DNA of 64,000 bases from Artocarpus heterophyllus (GCA_025403435.1 CM046350.1:32145346-32209345), one strand, 5' to 3'; shown: positions 46,621 through 60,373, counted from the stretch's first letter. The notes: a model not told the origin generated them from the letters alone. Program-made: numbers and translations.

Positions 46621-48737
46621 TTATAATAATTAAAAACTTACTTATGTGAAGCCTAATTAACACCATCGAAGTAGGTCATATGGGTTTTTCAGACTTGCCT
46701 CTTAAGGCGCCCTCAGCACGACCTAAACTTTGAAGGCTCTGATGATAAAAACTAAACCATTTGAGAAAATCTCACTACGCAATCTCATCCCAACAAGTCT
46801 CATACTAGACAATGTTTGAAAACTGTATATAAACAGAATTGGAGCAATCTCAGTCAGAGATCGAAGTGCCTTAAAGCAATCTTAGTCCTAGGTTTGATTT
46901 ATTTTCGTAATTCTTTTAGAAATTATATTTTCAAACACCTTAAAAATATTAAGAATACAATTCTTTAAATACATAAAAAATTTAAAATCGAATAACTCAA
47001 AGTCAAATATTTTCAAATAATCTGAAAATAAAATAGAAATGATTCTTAAAAAACATTTAAGAATAATCTTTTGACCAAAATTTTTTTTTAAAGATGGTTG
47101 CCAAAGAAGGGGTAGAAAATATCCTACCTCAGTATTACCATACCAACACCAATAGCTTTAAACCAATTCTTGCTCAACTTATGCTTCACTAACATTAAAA
47201 AACCTTTAATACTTATTTAAAAGTTAGGAATAATACTTAAATAAGTTCTTTTTAAGTTCCATCATGCTAATTTTAGTCACAAAATAATGAGAAGTCGATT
47301 CGGTGTGGATCCGGAGGCATGAGGGGCTCAGAGGATGACAACGCGGCATGGTAGCTGCCCCCAACCAGTTGACTGGCCTCCAAAGGGTGGTCAATTGCAC
47401 CTGGCAGAACTGGCCTCTGCCTATTTCATCCTCTTCGTGGCTTGATTCGTTGCAGTTTGAGTTTTTCAACTCCAAATCAATTTTTATATGTAAGAATTCT
47501 GTTGAAACATTTTGTTTAATAACTTTGAACATGCATAAACATTTTGCCCAATTTGCATGTTCAAAAACACAATCCAAAATCAGAAATCAAAATTTAGACA
47601 AAATCAAACCAAGAACATATGCAAACCTGACTTTTACAATTTGAATCATGAAACTATCTAACGTGCATTAAATAAATCCAAGGTGACTGACTCTAAGCAT
47701 GTTTCAAAACCCATATGCATGCTCATAGCTTCAACAATCTCATATTATGATATGAAAATAAAATATATTTAATGTAACGCCAATCATTTTCTTCTACAGA
47801 CACTCATGTTAATTTTACGTTAGAATGTGATATTTTAAGTGCTATTATTATTTATGTTAAATAAATTAACTTTTTGCTTAGTAATGTCCCACGTGACAGC
47901 CACAAAGAATCGGTGTACGCAGGATGTTCATGTTAAAAATGATGATGAGTATAAAGTATTTATTTTTTTTAAGAGTTTTAACTTACTCTAAATTTATATT
48001 TATAATGCTCTAGAGTTATATATGTCCTAGAATTATATTCTTAACAATGCATAAATTTTGTAACATATTTTCTTATTTTTTATAGCATTTATGATGTTAT
48101 GATAATAATGTGTCAAATAATATATTAATTGGGTCATAAATACATATACATGATACGTGATTGTTGTACATAATTATATATTTTATTATATTATATTATA
48201 TATAAGGATAAAATCGTGTAATGTAGGAAGGTTAAAAAAAAAAGAAAAGATAAAGCCACGGCCTTATCATAACTTGCCGAGAAAAAAAAAGAAGAAGAAA
48301 AGAAACAAAAAAAGGGAAACCTAATTAAACTAAGACTAGGGTTACTCATATTCCTTTATGCTTTTATGCTCTCTTTTCTTCCCTAAACCTCGCACACCAC
48401 TAGTTTGGAATTTTGTTTTCTTTAAGATTTTCCCTCTTAAATAATTCAGGAACACAAGATATGAATTTATTTAGTATATATTATTTAAGTTTTATTAATA
48501 AATGTATTTATAGTTTTGAGTGTTTGGTATGATTAGGGCTTGAAATTGGAAGTATGTTGTTAAATTAGAATATGCGGTTTTGGTTTCAATTATTGAATTT
48601 TTGTGATATGTCAGAAACATGACAATTTTAATTTTTGAGGATGTTTAATTTTATGATGTTTATGTTATATTTGATTTTTAGGGTTGTAGGAGTTTGGTAT
48701 AAATTTAACATAATTTTGTCTTTGGAATATGATATGA

Positions 48738-48849
48738 GAATTTTAGGGTTTTCGAATAGTCGATAAGATTACCGGTAATGTTTTGAACCTAAAGAATTTT
48801 AGGGTTTTTGGATATTCGGTAAGATTGCCGGTAATGTTTTGAACTTAAA
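48738..48849. repeat. 56-base tandem duplication
   Basis: Copies 48738-48793 and 48794-48849 both run from GAATTTTAGGGTTTT to GTAATGTTTTGAAC.TAAA, with about seven differences. Confidence 0.85.
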
Positions 48850-49081
48850 TGATTCTATTTTGCCACAATTTTTGGATATGATGTGTATATATATGTCAGG
48901 AATGTATGAGATTTTTTATAAATTTTTGTTCAAAATATTTTGAGGTTTATGAGCTTTCAATCAAACACTGCTCACAAAATTTTATTTGCTGGTAGATTTT
49001 TATTTGCATTTTGTAGAATCTGTTTTATAAGTCAAAAAGATTTTGTAAAAAATTATGAGTCATTGTTGCTATGTTAGCTAA

Positions 49082-49246
49082 TAGGGTATTTGGTAGGGTA
49101 GTTAGAGTCATCGGTTAGAACTGTTTTTACTATAGCATATGAGAGCTTTATACTGTAGCAACTTTTATGTTGTTACTATAGCATGTGAGAACTTTACACT
49201 GTTTATAACCGAGATTATGGTTAGGACTGAGCTTGCAAACAGGGCA
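49082..49246. mobile_element. Harbinger-like MITE
   Basis: 165 bases flanked by TAA on both sides (49079-49081 and 49247-49249). It begins TAGGGTATTTGGT and ends CAAACAGGGCA. The interior has ACTATAGCATATGAGAGC-type words that mirror the inside of 3117-3277, in inverted order. Confidence 0.62.
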
Positions 49247-50137
49247 TAAATATCTGTAAATTTTTAGCTTCATATATCTATTATGCTTTAAGATAAAATT
49301 CACTGATCGTCAAGTATCCAGTAGTTATGAATGTCTGCATGATATGCTCTATACAAATCATGAGATAATAAATCATACTTTTAAATGTGTTCTGCATGAT
49401 TTATTATTTTTCTAGCATTTATTTATATTTAGGCATGTTAAAGAAAAATTTTGTAAGCATCTTATGTATATTTAATTTTATAAAAATATTTGAATGACAC
49501 GTGTTCATTGTTTAGCATGTCTGGCATTAATATTAACTTAGAATTTTATCGTGTGTGTTGAATTATTCCTAATTTATTTAGAGCTGAATTTTGGATATGT
49601 TATGATTTTATGTGTTTATTATATGTAGTAATTTTTATAAATTATTTAAATGATTTAATCCATAATTTTTAACTAGGACTGCTTACTGCTCAGGCTTTGC
49701 TGTCGGATTTTGTAGTATTGATAATGTGATTTATTTTAATTATCAAATGAAATTTTTATAGCTAAAGAAAAATCTAAGTGTTTTATAAATGATTAAATTT
49801 ATTCCTACAAATTTGCATGCTCTAATTGAATGTGAATTGAAAGATATAGGGTTATGAATTCTTGAAGGTTAGTTAGTTTTTATGACTAGCAGATTTACTT
49901 GAGTGTTTTTAAAACTAGAAAAAGGATCTTGGATAAATATTTTCAAGAGAAGAAAATTGGAATGATGTTTTTATATGTTAGCTATGTTATGGAATAATTC
50001 TTATACTTTATTTATGCTTATGAATTGAGATTAATTTCTCAAAGTGATTAAAGATCAAGTTTCTGTCATTATGTTTCTTGACTCTAAGTGCATGTTTGTG
50101 ACTCAAACATGCATTGTTTCATTAAGAATGACGTATG

Positions 50138-51324
50138 TGTTGGACATTTATGCCCTAAGGAGTAAAAATATAATATGTTTTTAGAGACATTTTTACCAAT
50201 AAAGAATTCATTTATTATTTCTATATCAAATCTTGTTCTCTTTACGTTCATATTTGTTGAATGTATGTTAAACAAATAATAGTCTGAGATTGTCGGTCTA
50301 AACCTTTAAGAATTGGGCATATGATGGACAGATTATACGGAAGATACGATTCTTAAGGTCACGGTGTAAATCATAATATCCATAATCGAGGGAATAAAGT
50401 TGGGTGATTTATTCATGCAAAGATTGCTATGTTGTCTATATCCCTAACGAAAGATGGTTTGTCTTGACCATTAGAGGTGGACTCCGCAAATAGAAACATT
50501 GGCACATTGTCATAGGTGACAATGTGTTGGATTAGGACATAAAGTGAATTGATTTGGATTAATAATTTTCTCTTGGCAAATCGATTCACTTTAAACAATT
50601 ATATGTATTCTATCTTAATCCTAAGATGAATAGTGGGCCTGCTGTCTTGACTTATGTTTTTTGATGTACCAAAGGGTGACATCCACATTTTAATAGTGGC
50701 ACGCATGCTAGTACATTGGGGGCATGACTCTTGATAGTGTAGACCTGCTGTTCATAGATATTGAATCCATAGCTCATCTTTAAGAGTAGTTGATATCCTC
50801 TTATATGCGTTATCCTGTAATTGAAAAACTAGAGCGCTCAACCATTTGGATACATAGGTGTAACCGAATGGTATATCGTCTTGAGATGGTAAGTTTTTCG
50901 ATGGTGAAATAATGGAACGTAAGATAAAAATAATCGAGAACATAAGACAGAACTTGTCCTTAAGCCGATTATGGATAATCCCATGGGGATACGATACATT
51001 ATGTTATGTCATGGAGACTTAGCTACACGGGCTTTGTAATTCTATATAGTTCGAGAGTGCAGCTCCAAGCTTTTAGTGGAGTAGCGTTGGAGTTGATAAT
51101 TATGAAATGTATATCTAGGATATTGGGTTTTATAATTATCAGGAGCTTAAACTATATAGGTCCATCAGGTCTCCTTTGCTAGCTCATTAAAATCTTATAA
51201 CGATACGGCATACTTTTCCAATAATTGGTGACTTGTGTCATATTATCAGATTGGCTAAAAATTCTATAGAGAGGGATAATTCATGTCTATTTATCGCTTG
51301 AATTAATTTTGTAAAAATTAATTC
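50138..51324 (+). mobile_element. Copia-family LTR, plus strand, interrupted by the next element
   Basis: Begins TGTTGGACATTTATGCCC and follows the copia 5' LTR (28758 onward) to about its base 1190, in the ATTAATTC region. There it stops at 51324, where a minus-strand LTR terminus begins. The missing rest probably lies beyond the right edge of the window, on the far side of the nested insertions. Confidence 0.82.
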
Positions 51325-53350
51325 TATTAGAAAAATAGTTTGTAGCGAAATTTTAAAAATTTTATATAAGAGTATTTTTTAAAACATAAGTTTGACACAC
51401 TATATGCATAAATTAACGAGATCTTACTAACCATGTAAATGTGAAAAACCTTCCTTAATTAGTGAAGAGTGATAACGTTCTAGAAGGACCTCAACCAACT
51501 GGCCTTCTTTGCTATTCTCTATCTATGATCGGAGTGAGTGTGGGCTCACACGTATAGCTCTTCCACCAGGCAACTCTCCTTCCAACCAACTGAGAGAACC
51601 TAAAGCTAGTGGTCATGATTTGTGAACAAGAGCTCTTAGGGAGTTTTCAAAATCTCACCAGTAGAGTTTCACTCTTAATCTTTCAATTGATCTAAATAAT
51701 AAAGAGACTCACTCCCCTTTATATAGATGTTAGGTCTAGGAGTCAGTCCTCATCAAATAAGGCCTCAAAAATTCGAATCAGAATCAAACCAGAATTGATA
51801 TATGATAAAATCTACGTCTAAAACACATGATAAAAAATCCACGGTCGGTAGGCAGAACTAGTAGATCGACCTGCCAAACATGTCCCATCGCTAGGCTGAA
51901 GTTTAAGATCGGCCTGTCGAACTTGCGATTTTTTATCCTTACGAATCTTTGTTTTCCACCCCAGATCTTAGGATAGAACCTCAGTTTTAATTCAAATAAC
52001 CCAATAGAAAAGTTATCTGATTAAAATAGTCATATCTAGATAATCTCTAAGAAAATAAATATTCTTGATAATTCAATAAGTTTATCTTCAATTAATTCAA
52101 AATTAATCCAACCGATAAACAGACATAAATTATTAGTTTCCGATAATTCAACAAGTTTAGCTTGAATTAATTTTATCACAAAATTAATTCAATGATAAAC
52201 AGACATGAATTATCTGATTTTACCAAATTTTAACCAATCTGATAAATCTGACATAAGTTACCAATTATTAGAAAAGCATGTCATATCGTTACAGGATTTT
52301 TGTGAGCTAGCAAAGGAGACCAAATGGACCTATATAGTTCAAACACCCGATAATTATGAAACCCAATATCCCAAATATGCATTTCATTATTATCAACTCC
52401 AATGCTACTCCACTAAAAGCTTGGAGCTGCACTATCAAACTATATAGAATTACAAAGCCTGTGTAGCTAAGTCTCTATGACATATAATAATGTATCGTAT
52501 CCCCATGGAATTATCCATAATTAGTTTAAGGACAAGTTATGTCTTACCTTCCCGATTATTTTTATCTTATGCTCTATTATTTCACCATCAAAAAACTTAC
52601 CATCCAAAGATGGTATACTATTCAGTTACACCTATGTATCCAAATGGTTGAGCGCTCTAGTTTTCTAATTGCAAGATAACGCATATAAGATGATATCACT
52701 ACTCCTAAAGAGGAGCTATGGATTCCACATCTATGAATAAAAGGCCTCTGTTATTAAGAGTCATACCTCCAACGTACCGGCATGCATACTACTATTAAAA
52801 TGTGGGTGTTATCCTTCAGTACATCAAAAGACACAAGTCAAGACAACGAACTCGCTATTCATCTCAAGATTAAGAAACAATACAAATGATTTTCTAAAGG
52901 GAATTGATTTGCCGAGACAGAATTATTAATCTAAATCAATTCACTTTATGTCCCGATCCAACACATCGTCACTTATGACAATGTGCCAATATTTCTATTC
53001 ACGGAGTCCACCTCCGATGGTCAAGACAAACCATCTCCCATTAGGGATATAGACAACATAACAATCTTTGCATGAATAAAGCACCTAACTTTATTCCCTT
53101 GATTGTGGATCTTATGATTTAGGCCATCACCTTAAGAAGCGTGTCTTCCGCGTAATCTATCCATCATATGCTCAATTCTTAAAGGTTTAGACCGACAGTC
53201 TTAGACTTTTATTTGCTTAACATACATTCAACAAATATGAACATAAAGAGGAAAATATTTGGTATATAAATAATAAATAAATTCTCTATTGATAAAAATG
53301 TCTCCAAAAACATATTACATTTTTACTACTTAGGGCATACACGTCTAACA
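51325..53350 (-). repeat. 3' LTR of the minus-strand copia element
   Basis: Plus-strand ends are TATTAGAAAAATAG (expected TGTTGG...) and CACGTCTAACA. It carries four 21-22-base units of the TCGGC type at 51843-51924. Confidence 0.88.
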
Positions 53351-53364
53351 ATCTCCCCCTTGCA

Positions 53365-56300
53365 TTAAGTGAGTAAATATGACAAATCGCGTATTCTCAT
53401 AGTTTCCACATGCCTCTCGAAGACTCTTCCGATAAGTATCTTCGTAAATGGATTAGCTAAATTATCGTCTAATGCAATTTTGCACACCGTGACCTACCCG
53501 CCCTCAACAAAGTCCTTTATCACATGATACTTCTGATCAATATGCTTACTCTTCTTGTGAAATCTTGGTTCCTTAGCTTTAGCTACTACCTCATTGTTAT
53601 CATAGTACAGTGATACTGCCTTATCTATACCAGGAACTACCTCAAGATCCCAAAGGAACTTACAGAGCCAAACTGCTTCTTTCAAAGCATCACTAGCTAC
53701 CACATACACAGCCTTCATCGTTGAATCCAAAGTACAATCTTGCTTCATACTTCTCCAACTGATGGCACCACCGCCAAGAGTAAACACAAAACCCGAAGTC
53801 GATCTCCTAGAATCCAGATAGGATTGGAAATCTAAATTAGTATATCCTAGAGGAGTTAAGTCCTCGCCTAAATATACAAGCATATACCCTTAAGTCCTTC
53901 TCAGGTACTTGAAAATATGCTTTACCGCAACCCAGTGGTTAGGTCCTGGATCCTCCTGAAATCGACTTACAATTCTGACCGCATAACAAATATCCGGTCA
54001 TGTGTAAAGCATGGCATATATGAGACTACCTACTGCCGAAGCATAAGGCACCTTCTTCATGTATTCTCTTTCTTCCTTAGACTTTGGAGAGTCTTTCTTA
54101 GAAAGAGTTATTCTAGATCTAGATGGTTGCCCACCTTCTTTGGAATCCTGCATTGCAAACCTCCTAAGAATTTTATCTATATAGCTGGCTTGTGACAAAG
54201 CTATCATTTTGTTCTTCCTATCTCGAAAAATCTGGACACCGAGAACAAAATTAGCCTCACCCAAGTCCTTCATGTCAAACTGCTTAGTCAACCATAATTT
54301 GTCCCTTAGTCAACCATAATTTTTCCGATGACAATGCCCCAACGTCATTGCAATTACCAAAATATAATCTACATAGAGCAGTAGAAAAACTACCTTCCCA
54401 TCCTTAATGTGTCTATAAATACATGGCTCATCCACATTTTGTAAGAACCTATAAGTCTTGATCACCTAATGAAATCTTATGTTCCAAGAACGGGAAGCCT
54501 GTTTAAGTCCATAAATTGACTTTAGCAGCCTACAAACCTTACCCTCTTAACCCTTGACCTTGAACTCATCTGGTTGTTCCATATAAATGGACTCATCAAG
54601 ATAGCCATTGAGAAAAGTGGTCTTGACATTCATCTGCCAAATCTCATAATCAAGAGCGGCAACTATAGACAAGAAAATCCGGATGGACTTAAGCATGGCT
54701 ACAGGCGAAAAGCTTTCCTCGTAATCGATTTCTTCTTTTTGCGTGTAACCCTTAGCTACCAGTTTATCCTTAAAGGTTTCGATCTTTCCATCCACTCATC
54801 TTTTCCTCTTATAGATCCACTTACACCTTATGAGTTTTACCCCTTTAGGAAGATCCGCAAGATTTTAGACCCGATTAGTCTTTATAGACTTCATCTCTGT
54901 GTTCATGGCCTCTGTCTAGAGTTTTGAATCAACATCCTTCATAGCCACTGCGTAAGTATAAAGATCTTTGTCATATTCATTCGGGGAGGCCTTCCAAACA
55001 AATACCTCTCGGGTTGACGCCCGATCCTCACACTACGCCGAAGCCCCTTAGGTTGTTGTTCAGATTTGTTTGGTTTTTCTACACTGATTGGAATGGTTTC
55101 ATTCGGAACCACCAGAGTGATCGAATCACTCCTCAAGCACCACTTTGCTTCGAGGCTTAAAATCGTCCATGTAACTTTCCTTAAGGAAAGTTGCATTAAT
55201 TGAAACCACGACTTTATTTTCCTCAACTCTCCTCAAGGAAAGTTGCATTAGTTGATCGAATCACTCCTCAAGCACCACTTTGCTTCGAGGCTTAAAGTCG
55301 TCCATGTAACTCTCCTCAAGGAAAGTTGCATTAGTTGAAACCATGACTTTATTTTCCTTTGAATTATAGAGTAACCCCCTTTAGTCCCTTTTGGATATCC
55401 TACAAACACACAAACTTCCAAACGTGCTTCCACCTTATTCACATCCCTAAACAAGACATAAGCCAGACATCCCTATATGCGAATATGGTTTAAGGATATC
55501 TTCTTGCCCATCCACAACTCGTGAGGATTTTTAGGAACCGACTTTAAAGGCACATTTTTCAAAAGATAACATGCGGTTTATAGTGCATATCCCCAAAAGG
55601 ATAAAGGCAATGATGAATAACTCATCATGGACCTGACCATGTCCAATAAAGTCTTATTTCTTCTCTCCACTATGCCATTTTGTTGCGGGGTGCTCGACGC
55701 AGTCAATTGGGATAATATCCCATTCTCTAATAAATGTCCTAAGAACTCATCAAAAAGGTATTCTCCACCTTGATCGAATCAAAGTGCCTTTATGGTTCTA
55801 CCCAATTGCTTTAACACCTCAGCCCGAAACTCCATGAACTTGCCAAAAGTTTCGCTTTTGTGCATTAGGTACACATACCCATACCTTGAGTAATTGTCAA
55901 TAAAAGTGATGAAGTACTCATACTCTCCTCATGCATGGATGTTCATTAGTCTGCAAACATCACTATGCACATGTTCTAGAATCTCGTCGGCCCTATTGCC
56001 CTTAGACCCGAATGGTCTTTTGGTCATTTTACCCTCCAAACAAGATTCACATTGAGGTATAGGTTTCACCATAAAGTGAATTAAAGGTCCATCCTTTACC
56101 AACCTTTGAATCATATTCAGGTTAATATGACCAAGGTGTAAATGCCAAAGATACGTCTTATTAGAGTGGGAAGTTTTAAGTCTTTTAGAGTTATTATCAT
56201 TCATCTCAACATTAAGCAGTAAGTCCATCTTGGATTTGATAAAATATAGATTATTTTGCATCCATCCAGAACAGATAAAAGATTTGTTTTTATGAATAAC

Positions 56301-57447
56301 TACTTTATTATTAAAGGAAACCAAATTGGAGTCTTTCAATAAACAAGCTACAGAAATTAAATTCCTCTTAAATTTAGGAACATAAAAACAATCTCACAAA
56401 ATTAAATTCCTATAATTATCAAAATAAAGATGGATGTCTCCCGCTGCTTCCACTAAGACTAAGGATCCATCGCCCATCCGAAGCGTGAAGTCTTCATGAA
56501 GCAGATTTCTTATTTCTTTGATCCCCTATAGAGAAACACAAACATGATTAGTTGCACTAGAATCTATGACCTAAATGTCACTGGATTCCTAACCAAACAA
56601 GTTTCTAAATACAAAAGATTACACCCAACTCCTTTCGAAATGAAATCCTTGCAATGCTTCTTTATGTGCTCGACCTTCCCATAGAAGGAGCACTTAAGCT
56701 TCTTCAGGTTCTTCTTCTTCTTCTTCTTGCTCTTGTTGTTAGCAGGAATAGAAAGCTTCCCATTTTTGGCCCGTTGTTTCTTTCCATTCCCAGAGTTGGG
56801 ATTGGAACCGAAGCAACTGCCAAATTGACCTCTCCACCCACAAGAGACTCCCTGATCAGCAGTTCAAACTCCTGTAACTGTTTCATCAACTCCGTTAAGG
56901 TCATATCCCATCTATTGCTCAAATTAAAAATAGCTCTAAATGGAATAAATTCCTTCGACAGAGTCTTAAAGACCATAGTCATCTGAGTTTCAGCATCAAT
57001 GTTGGCTCCATTGGTTTGTGTCTCAACGAGGTAACCCATGACCAATATCATATGCTCCTTTATAGATGTCCTCGATCTCTACTTATAGTTTAAGAGTTTT
57101 CGAAGTGCCCCTTGCCATTTTGTTAGGGCCTGGCCTCCAAACATGTCTTCTAGATTATCCAAAATCTGCTTAGTAGTCTCATAATCCTCATGTTGAGCAT
57201 GCAACACATTATTCATGCTAGCCATAACATAACAACAGACCTGATCATTTACATCTTTCCAATGATCATATGCTTAGAATTGATCATTGGTGGAGTCTCC
57301 TGTAGGCTTGGGAGGACATGGGGTTGTCAACATGAATTTTAGTTTCTCAAAAGGCAGGACGATGTCTAGGTTCCGTTTTCAATTATTATAATTCTTTTTG
57401 ATTAATTAGTTTTTGTCAAGTATAAAAAATAAAGCGTTTTTAGACAT
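53365..57447 (-). pseudogene. copia gag-pol polyprotein, minus strand, broken
   Basis: In element order gag starts at the ATG complementary to 57445-57447. The capsid part is at 57051-56704, and the integrase finger and core lie at 56339-55700 (W-H-L-H-L-G-H-I, H-S-D-V). RT is readable at 54795-54547 (A-M-L-K-S-I-R-I and T-T-F-L-N-G-Y-L-D-E-S) and 54291-53998, and RNase H at 53883-53494 (S-G-F-V-F-T-L-G-G-G-A-I-S-W). Frameshifts and stops lie between the blocks. A 135-base tandem duplication interrupts the integrase-RT linker at about 55119-55386. The gag zinc knuckle region is frameshifted. Confidence 0.9.
55119..55386 (-). repeat. Tandem duplication (135-base period) inside copia pol
   Basis: GATCGAATCACTCCTCAAGC occurs at 55119 and again at 55254. 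The following 80 or so bases repeat with four or five differences, and a partial third unit, CTCCTCAAGGAAAGTTGC, lies at the junction. The plus-strand copy has this region only once (about 34490-34600). Confidence 0.85.
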
Positions 57448-58031
57448 ATTTAATCTACAATAAAGAATCATATACCAAACATAAGCAAACATACAACGAT
57501 AATTTAGTAATATAACACAATTATGTAATAACATGCAATGTGTTTATGTGTCAAATCGTTGAAAATATCACAACCTTACAATGATAATTCTCAACTCAGA
57601 ATTCAACAAGCTCCTAGGGGAGTCATGCCAAATTCAATCAGGAACATGGATCCTCTTCTGATTAATATATGCCATCTAGGACCCATATGATCCAGCATAT
57701 ATTAATAATCGTTTCTTTGGCCATTAATTTTATTAACAGAGCTCCTAGAGGAGGTTAATAATAAAATTAACATGAGTATATAACAATCGTTTCAATATTT
57801 TATCCACGATTTATAATCACCACCTAGGGGTGCCTCTCGGAGATCCAACCTGCTACATGATGAAGTCCCTTCCTAGGGGTTAGAATCACCATGTTCTTCC
57901 TATGGACCAACGATGGAGGCCTTGGGTCCTCTCTTCAAAAACCTTCTCCCACTCAATCTTTTGAAATCAAGGTTTTATTTTAAAAACATGCATGAACAAC
58001 TTTTAATTGAGCGGCACTCCCTATTCTATAT

Positions 58032-60077
58032 GGTATTGTTGGAAACAAAGTGCACAACAGGAATTTTAAAAATTTTTCATCAGAGTAATTTCCAAAACAC
58101 AAGTTTGACATGTTATATGTATAAATTAAACAGATCTTACTAACCTCAGTGTGCTGAAGAACCTCCACAACCTGTGTAGAGAAGTAACGTTCCAGAAGAG
58201 CCTCAACCAACTGGTCTTCTTTGCTATTCTCTATCCACAACCGGAGTGAGTGTGGGCTCACACGTACAGCTCTTCCACCAGTGACTCTCCTTCCGACCAA
58301 TAGAGAGAACCCAAAGCTAGTGCTCGTGATTTGTGAACAAAAGCTCTCAGGGAGTTTTTTAGATGTTCACTAGAAGAGTATCACTCTTAATCTCTCAAAT
58401 TGATCTGAGTAAATCATGAGACTCACTCCCTTTTTATACCTATTGGTCCTGAGGTCAGTCTATATCAGATTAGGTCTCAAAAACTTGAAAGAGAATCAAG
58501 TTTGGATCAATATCTGATAAGATCTTACATGAAAATGGGTAATCTTATCTCCGCTGATCGACATGCCGAACATTTTGATCGGCATGCTAAACAGGCCAGT
58601 TCGACAGGCCGAACACGTCATTCGACAGGCCGAACTCCCGAGAAAAAATCTTCACGAACCTTTTATTTTCCACCCGAGATTCTAAAGGATAAAGTCTCAG
58701 TTTTGATTCAAATAACCCAATAGAGAAGCTATCTGATCAAAACAAACTTTATCAAGATAATCTCTAAGAAAATAAATCAATTCATAATAATTCTACAAGT
58801 TTATCTTGTTCTAACTTGTCCAAAATTAAAACAACCGATAAACAGACAAGAATTATCTAATCGTAATAATTCAACAAGTTTATCTTGAACTAATTTCTTA
58901 CAAAATTAATTCAACCGATAAACAGACAAGAATTATTTGATTCTTACAAATTTTAAACCAATCTGATAAATCCGACATAAGTCACCAATTATTGGAAAAG
59001 CACGCCGTGTCGTTACAGGATTTTGTGAGCTAGCAAAGGGGACCAAAATGGACCTATAAAGTTCAAGCTCATGATAATTATGAAACCCAATTTCCCAGAT
59101 ATACATTTCACAATTATTAACTCCAATGCTACTCCACTAAAAACTTGGAGTTGCACTCTCGAACTTTATAGAATTACGAAGCTCATGTAACTAAGTCTCC
59201 ATGACATATCATAGTGCATCGTATCCCCATATGATAATCCATAATCGACTTAAGGAAAAGTTCTGTCTTACCTTCCCGATTATTTTTATCTTACGTTCCA
59301 TTGTCTCACCATTAGAAAACTTACCATCCAAAGATAGTATCCCATTCGGTAACACCTATGTATCCAAATGGTTGAGCGCTCCAGTTTTTCAATTACAGGA
59401 CAACGCATATAAGAGGATATCATTACTCCTAAAGAGGAGCTATGGATTCCATATCTATGAATAACAAGTCTACGCTATCAAGAGTCATGCCTCCAATGTA
59501 CCAGCATGCATACCACTATAGAGATGTGGGAGTCACCCATTGGTACATCAAAAGACACAAGTCAAGACAACGGGCCCACTATTCATCTCAAGATTAAGAT
59601 ACAATACAAATGACTGTCTAAAGTGAATCGATTTGCCAAGACAGAATTATTAATCAAAATCAATTCACTTTATGTCCCGATCCAACACGTCGTCACCTAT
59701 GACAATGCGCCAATGTTTCTATTCACGGAGTCTAACTCCGATGGTGAAGACAAACCATCTCCCAAAAGGGATATAGACAACATAACAATCTTTACATGAA
59801 TAAAGCGCCCAACTTTATTCCCTCGATTGCGGATCATATGTTTTAGACCGTCACCTTAAGAATTGTGTCTTCCGCATAATCAGCCCATCATATGCCCAAT
59901 TCTTAAGATTTAGACTGATAGCCTCAGACTACTATTTGCTTATCATACATTCAACAAATATGAACATAAAGAGGACATGATTTGGTATATATAAATGAAT
60001 AAATTCTTTATTGATAAAAATGTCTCCAAAAACGTATTACTTTTTTACTCCTTAGGGCATACATGTCTAACAGGTAT
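58032..60077 (-). mobile_element. Solo copia LTR inserted in a same-family leader
   Basis: The LTR runs 58037-60072 (TGTTGGAAAC...CATGTCTAACA) and is bounded by GGTAT on both sides (58032-58036 and 60073-60077). Left and right of it the leader of the minus-strand copia element is continuous when compared with 31440-31800 of the other copy. No primer site or polypurine tract adjoins it. So it is an independent insertion reduced to one LTR, not the host element's own 5' LTR. Confidence 0.9.
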
Positions 60078-60373
60078 GTCACCAATATACATGGCAAATC
60101 ATATTATAATGCAGACAAGCAAAGCAATCAAGCAAAATAATAATAAATAACCGTAATATTATGGTTTTACCCTATAGAATAGAAAACAAGGATTACAAGA
60201 GAATAATCAAAACATATTATCGATTCTTCATCCTTGAATCCTCAAGTTGTATCTTTCTTCATGTAATGTCCATCTTCAAGTCTTCAATCCCATATGAATC
60301 GAATACTCCATATTTCCAGTCATATCTAAATTTTAATGTTTCCTATAATTGTCCCAAAAATAAAATTAAAACT

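Larger units (their letters stand above)
44780..47200. mobile_element. Gypsy-type LTR remnant split by a Mutator-like element
   Basis: The left end TGTCACAACTTG and the phrases AAGGCTCAATAGGTTTGAC (45115) and GCCAAAGAAGGGGTAGAAAATATCCTACCTCAG (47100-47132, given here as landmarks in shortened sense) correspond in order to the solo LTR at 41842. The match is interrupted exactly by the insertion at 45229-46611. The right end is not clear; similarity fades after about 47200. Confidence 0.5.
47201..50137. other. Relic-rich stretch without a gene
   Basis: Contains a G+C-richer patch at 47290-47450 that may be the continuation of the LTR remnant, a 56-base tandem duplication (48738-48849) and a MITE (49082-49246). 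A short AAG-rich transcribed-looking patch lies at 48270-48320. No open frame carries a recognised domain. Confidence 0.45.
51325..60373 (-). mobile_element. Minus-strand copia retrotransposon of the same family, hit by two later insertions
   Basis: 3' LTR 51325-53350, polypurine tract (complement of 53351-53365), gag-pol 53365-57447, then the leader at 57448-58036 and 60073-60373. The leader is split by a solo LTR and finally cut at 60374 by a gypsy element. The 5' LTR is therefore outside the window. Leader segments match 31440-31800 of the plus-strand copy in the right order once the solo LTR is removed. It entered the older plus-strand LTR at 50138. Confidence 0.88.

Noticed and set aside
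58037..60072. Interpretation as the 5' LTR of the minus-strand copia element
   Set aside because: No primer-binding site lies beside it, GGTAT flanks it on both sides, and leader sequence continues beyond it.
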